NCBI GenBank assembly: GCA_029212275.1
Contig: JARGOI010000025.1
Coordinates: 1 to 7,562 of the forward strand
DNA from: Thalassolituus sp.
GTDB lineage: Bacteria > Pseudomonadota > Gammaproteobacteria > Pseudomonadales > Oceanobacteraceae
Length of the DNA: 7,562 bases
Direction of reading: 5' to 3'
Position numbers and translations under genes: made by a program. Of the stretch, positions 6,234 through 7,562 are shown one piece after another; the first letter of the stretch is position 1; the number at the start of each line of letters is the position of its first letter. The notes under the pieces are model-generated. The model saw only the letters and a program-made list of their open reading frames with translations, was not told the DNA's origin and did not search any database.

Positions 6234-7022
6234 TTAGACATCAAGAATTTGTTTGATTTGATTCATAGTGGCGCGCTCGCCACCGGTCAGATTTAGCGTC
6301 ACCGTGCCGGTTGGGCTCATGGTCACGCTGTCAACTCGTGAACTCATTTGCATACCAATTTCTTCTGCTTTGCCAGCGATGTTGGCGCTCAATTTAAAAA
6401 CGTATTGTCCCGGTGGATAGGCTTGTTCGATGGGGTTACCGCTATCATCCATTTGAATTTCGCCATCTTCATCACGCAAGTACTGGTCTATATTCATTTT
6501 GCTGCGATCAAGTTCAACAATTTCACCGTCTTTCATTAGGTTGTATCCGTCCCAACGAATCGACATAGGACCTGCATCATGAGTACCCATTGGAATTTGT
6601 TCGAGCAACTGGCCGCTGCCATCTTCGATGGTAAGCACCATGCTGCTGGCGCTGGCAGGGACATCTGTGTAGCCACTGACCACACCGCCGCTGTTAAGTA
6701 GACCTTTGGTGTTGCCTTCGACGATCACCGACTGCCCCACCAAGCTAGAGGCTTGCAGCGCCGCGTTGGAGGTAAACTGGGAGCTAATATTACTGACCGA
6801 TTCGTTGAGGTTATCAATCCCCTCAACCGAGGAGAATTGCGCCAACTGAGCAACAAATGCTTGGTTGTCGGTTGGCTCCAGTGGATTTTGGTTATTAAGC
6901 TGGGCCACCATCAATTCTAAGAAAGCGTTCTTGCCTAGCTCATTACTTTTTGGCTCTGTCTCGGTCGGGGTACGGTATTGATCCAACACACCGGCGCCAG
7001 ATTTGACTTCATTAATCGACAT
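6234..7022 (-). CDS. flgD: Hook-capping scaffold protein FlgD, with an acidic insertion
   Basis: Encodes 262 residues (E. coli FlgD has 231). Residues 29-73 carry the conserved FlgD N-terminal region, with LMVAQLNNQNPLEPTDNQ and AQLAQFSSVEGIDNLN, needed for export and capping. Residues from about 90 onward form the tudor-like and Ig/FnIII-like beta domains; WDGYN (157-161) and PPGQYVFKLSA (203-213) are the usual landmarks there. Between those landmarks sits an extra acidic stretch of roughly 35 residues (about 168-201), absent from compact FlgDs. FlgD caps the growing hook and guides FlgE polymerisation, and is later replaced by the hook-filament junction protein FlgK. The ATG has GGAG (complement of 7029-7032) 6 bases upstream, adjoining the flgC stop. 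flgE follows after 20 bases, the usual functional pairing. Confidence 0.96.
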   Translation of the reverse strand: MSINEVKSGAGVLDQYRTPTETEPKSNELGKNAFLELMVAQLNNQNPLEPTDNQAFVAQLAQFSSVEGIDNLNESVSNISSQFTSNAALQASSLVGQSVIVEGNTKGLLNSGGVVSGYTDVPASASSMVLTIEDGSGQLLEQIPMGTHDAGPMSIRWDGYNLMKDGEIVELDRSKMNIDQYLRDEDGEIQMDDSGNPIEQAYPPGQYVFKLSANIAGKAEEIGMQMSSRVDSVTMSPTGTVTLNLTGGERATMNQIKQILDV

Positions 7023-7032
7023 GTGTGGCTCC

Positions 7033-7479
7033 TTATTGACCCAGTGACAAGGTGCGTTGCAGCATTTGTTTCGCTGTTTTCAGTACTTCGACGTTCATTT
7101 GATAGCTGCGCGACGACGACATCATGTCAGTCATTTCTTCCACCACGTTTACATTTGGGTAATACACATAACCATCATCATTGGCCATGGGATGATCGGG
7201 TTGGAAGCGAGCTTGCAGGGGCGCGTCTTTTTCGACGATGCCCATAACACGGACACCCGCAGAAGCTGACTCGTCACTCATAAATCCTTTGCTGTCTAAA
7301 CTTTTACCGGTTTTTTCATTTTCTAATACCGAAAACCATGGCTTGCGTGCGCGATACGTTTCATCTACCGAGCTGGAGGCGCTGTCGGCGTTAGCAATGT
7401 TACTGGCCGTGGTATTTAAGCGAATCGATTGGGCGGTCATGCCGCTGCCGGCGATATTAAGAACACTGGTTAATGACAT
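7033..7479 (-). CDS. flgC: Flagellar proximal rod protein FlgC
   Basis: Encodes 148 residues, a little longer than the 134 of Escherichia coli FlgC and close to Pseudomonas-type FlgC. Residues 21-32 (LNTTASNIANAD) are the hallmark rod/hook N-terminal motif that forms half of the D0 coiled coil. Residues 104-115 (YVYYPNVNVVEE) and the C-terminal helix 121-148 ending in TLSLGQ are diagnostic of FlgC. FlgC is exported by the flagellar type III system and assembles in the proximal rod with FlgB and FlgF. The ATG is supported by a GAGGAGA ribosome site 6 bases upstream that overlaps the end of flgB. The stop TAA is followed 10 bases later by flgD. No cysteine is present. Nothing looks truncated. 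Confidence 0.97.
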   Translation of the reverse strand: MSLTSVLNIAGSGMTAQSIRLNTTASNIANADSASSSVDETYRARKPWFSVLENEKTGKSLDSKGFMSDESASAGVRVMGIVEKDAPLQARFQPDHPMANDDGYVYYPNVNVVEEMTDMMSSSRSYQMNVEVLKTAKQMLQRTLSLGQ

Positions 7480-7481
7480 AA

Positions 7482-7562
7482 TTATTCTCCTCGAATCGCG
7501 CCTTTCAGGCCTTTAAACTTGCCGTTTAAAAATTCAAAACTGGCGTTGTAATCCAAACTGTT
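7482..7562 (-). CDS. flgB: Flagellar proximal rod protein FlgB, C-terminal end only
   Basis: Only the last 26 codons and the TAA stop lie in the window; the gene continues past the right edge. The tail contains YNASFEFLNGKFKGLKGAIRGE, of which the F-LNG-K-KGL pattern is the typical end of FlgB, the most cell-proximal rod subunit, which in other species sits on the MS ring/FliE junction. The fragment stays in frame to the edge. It is followed after only 2 bases by flgC, and the flgC ribosome site (GAGGAGA, complement of 7486-7492) lies inside its last codons, so translation of the two is probably coupled. The identification rests on the C-terminal pattern plus its position directly before flgC; the promoter of this operon is outside the window. 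Confidence 0.9.
   Translation of the reverse strand, partial: NSLDYNASFEFLNGKFKGLKGAIRGE

Overview
The window is a piece of a flagellar rod/hook gene cluster. Every gene reads on the minus strand, so transcription runs from high to low coordinates. In that direction it contains the 3' end of flgB, then complete flgC, flgD, flgE, flgF, flgG and flgH, followed by an 88-base tail with no recognisable gene start. Gene order, the strong resemblance of FlgC and FlgG to Pseudomonas-type proteins, a lipoprotein FlgH (L ring, so an outer membrane) and a sigma-54 promoter all point to a polarly flagellated gammaproteobacterium. The moderate base composition and the oversized hook protein suggest a marine lineage (Oceanospirillales-like or a relative), but that last step is inference.

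Layout. Bases 7562-6234 hold flgB (end), flgC and flgD, with gaps of 2 and 10 bases and ribosome sites in or next to the preceding gene, so they are one transcript that continues 20 bases later into flgE. flgE (6213-2608) takes almost half the window and encodes 1201 residues, about three times the usual length. The 210 bases between flgE and flgF are a regulatory boundary: a small stem-loop, a long stem-loop with a T-rich tail (likely terminator), an AT-rich stretch, a near-consensus sigma-54 promoter, an inverted repeat at the predicted transcript start, and a strong ribosome site for flgF. flgF, flgG and flgH follow. After flgH lies a strong hairpin whose arm can also pair with an upstream segment.

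How the genes work together. FlgB, FlgC, FlgF and FlgG stack to form the axial rod through the periplasm (FlgG being the distal rod). FlgH is the outer-membrane lipoprotein of the L ring that surrounds the distal rod. FlgD caps the growing hook, and FlgE polymerises beneath it into the universal joint. Splitting the cluster as flgBCDE | flgF-onward, with a sigma-54 promoter for the second unit, matches the arrangement known in Pseudomonas.

The most unusual content is the giant FlgE. Its ends are ordinary, but about 750 residues are inserted between the first core region and the usual FlgE D2 domain. The insert is built largely from several diverged copies of a module resembling the flagellin hook-IN motif. 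FlgD carries its own acidic insertion, which may or may not be related. No transposon, CRISPR array, tRNA or rRNA was seen.
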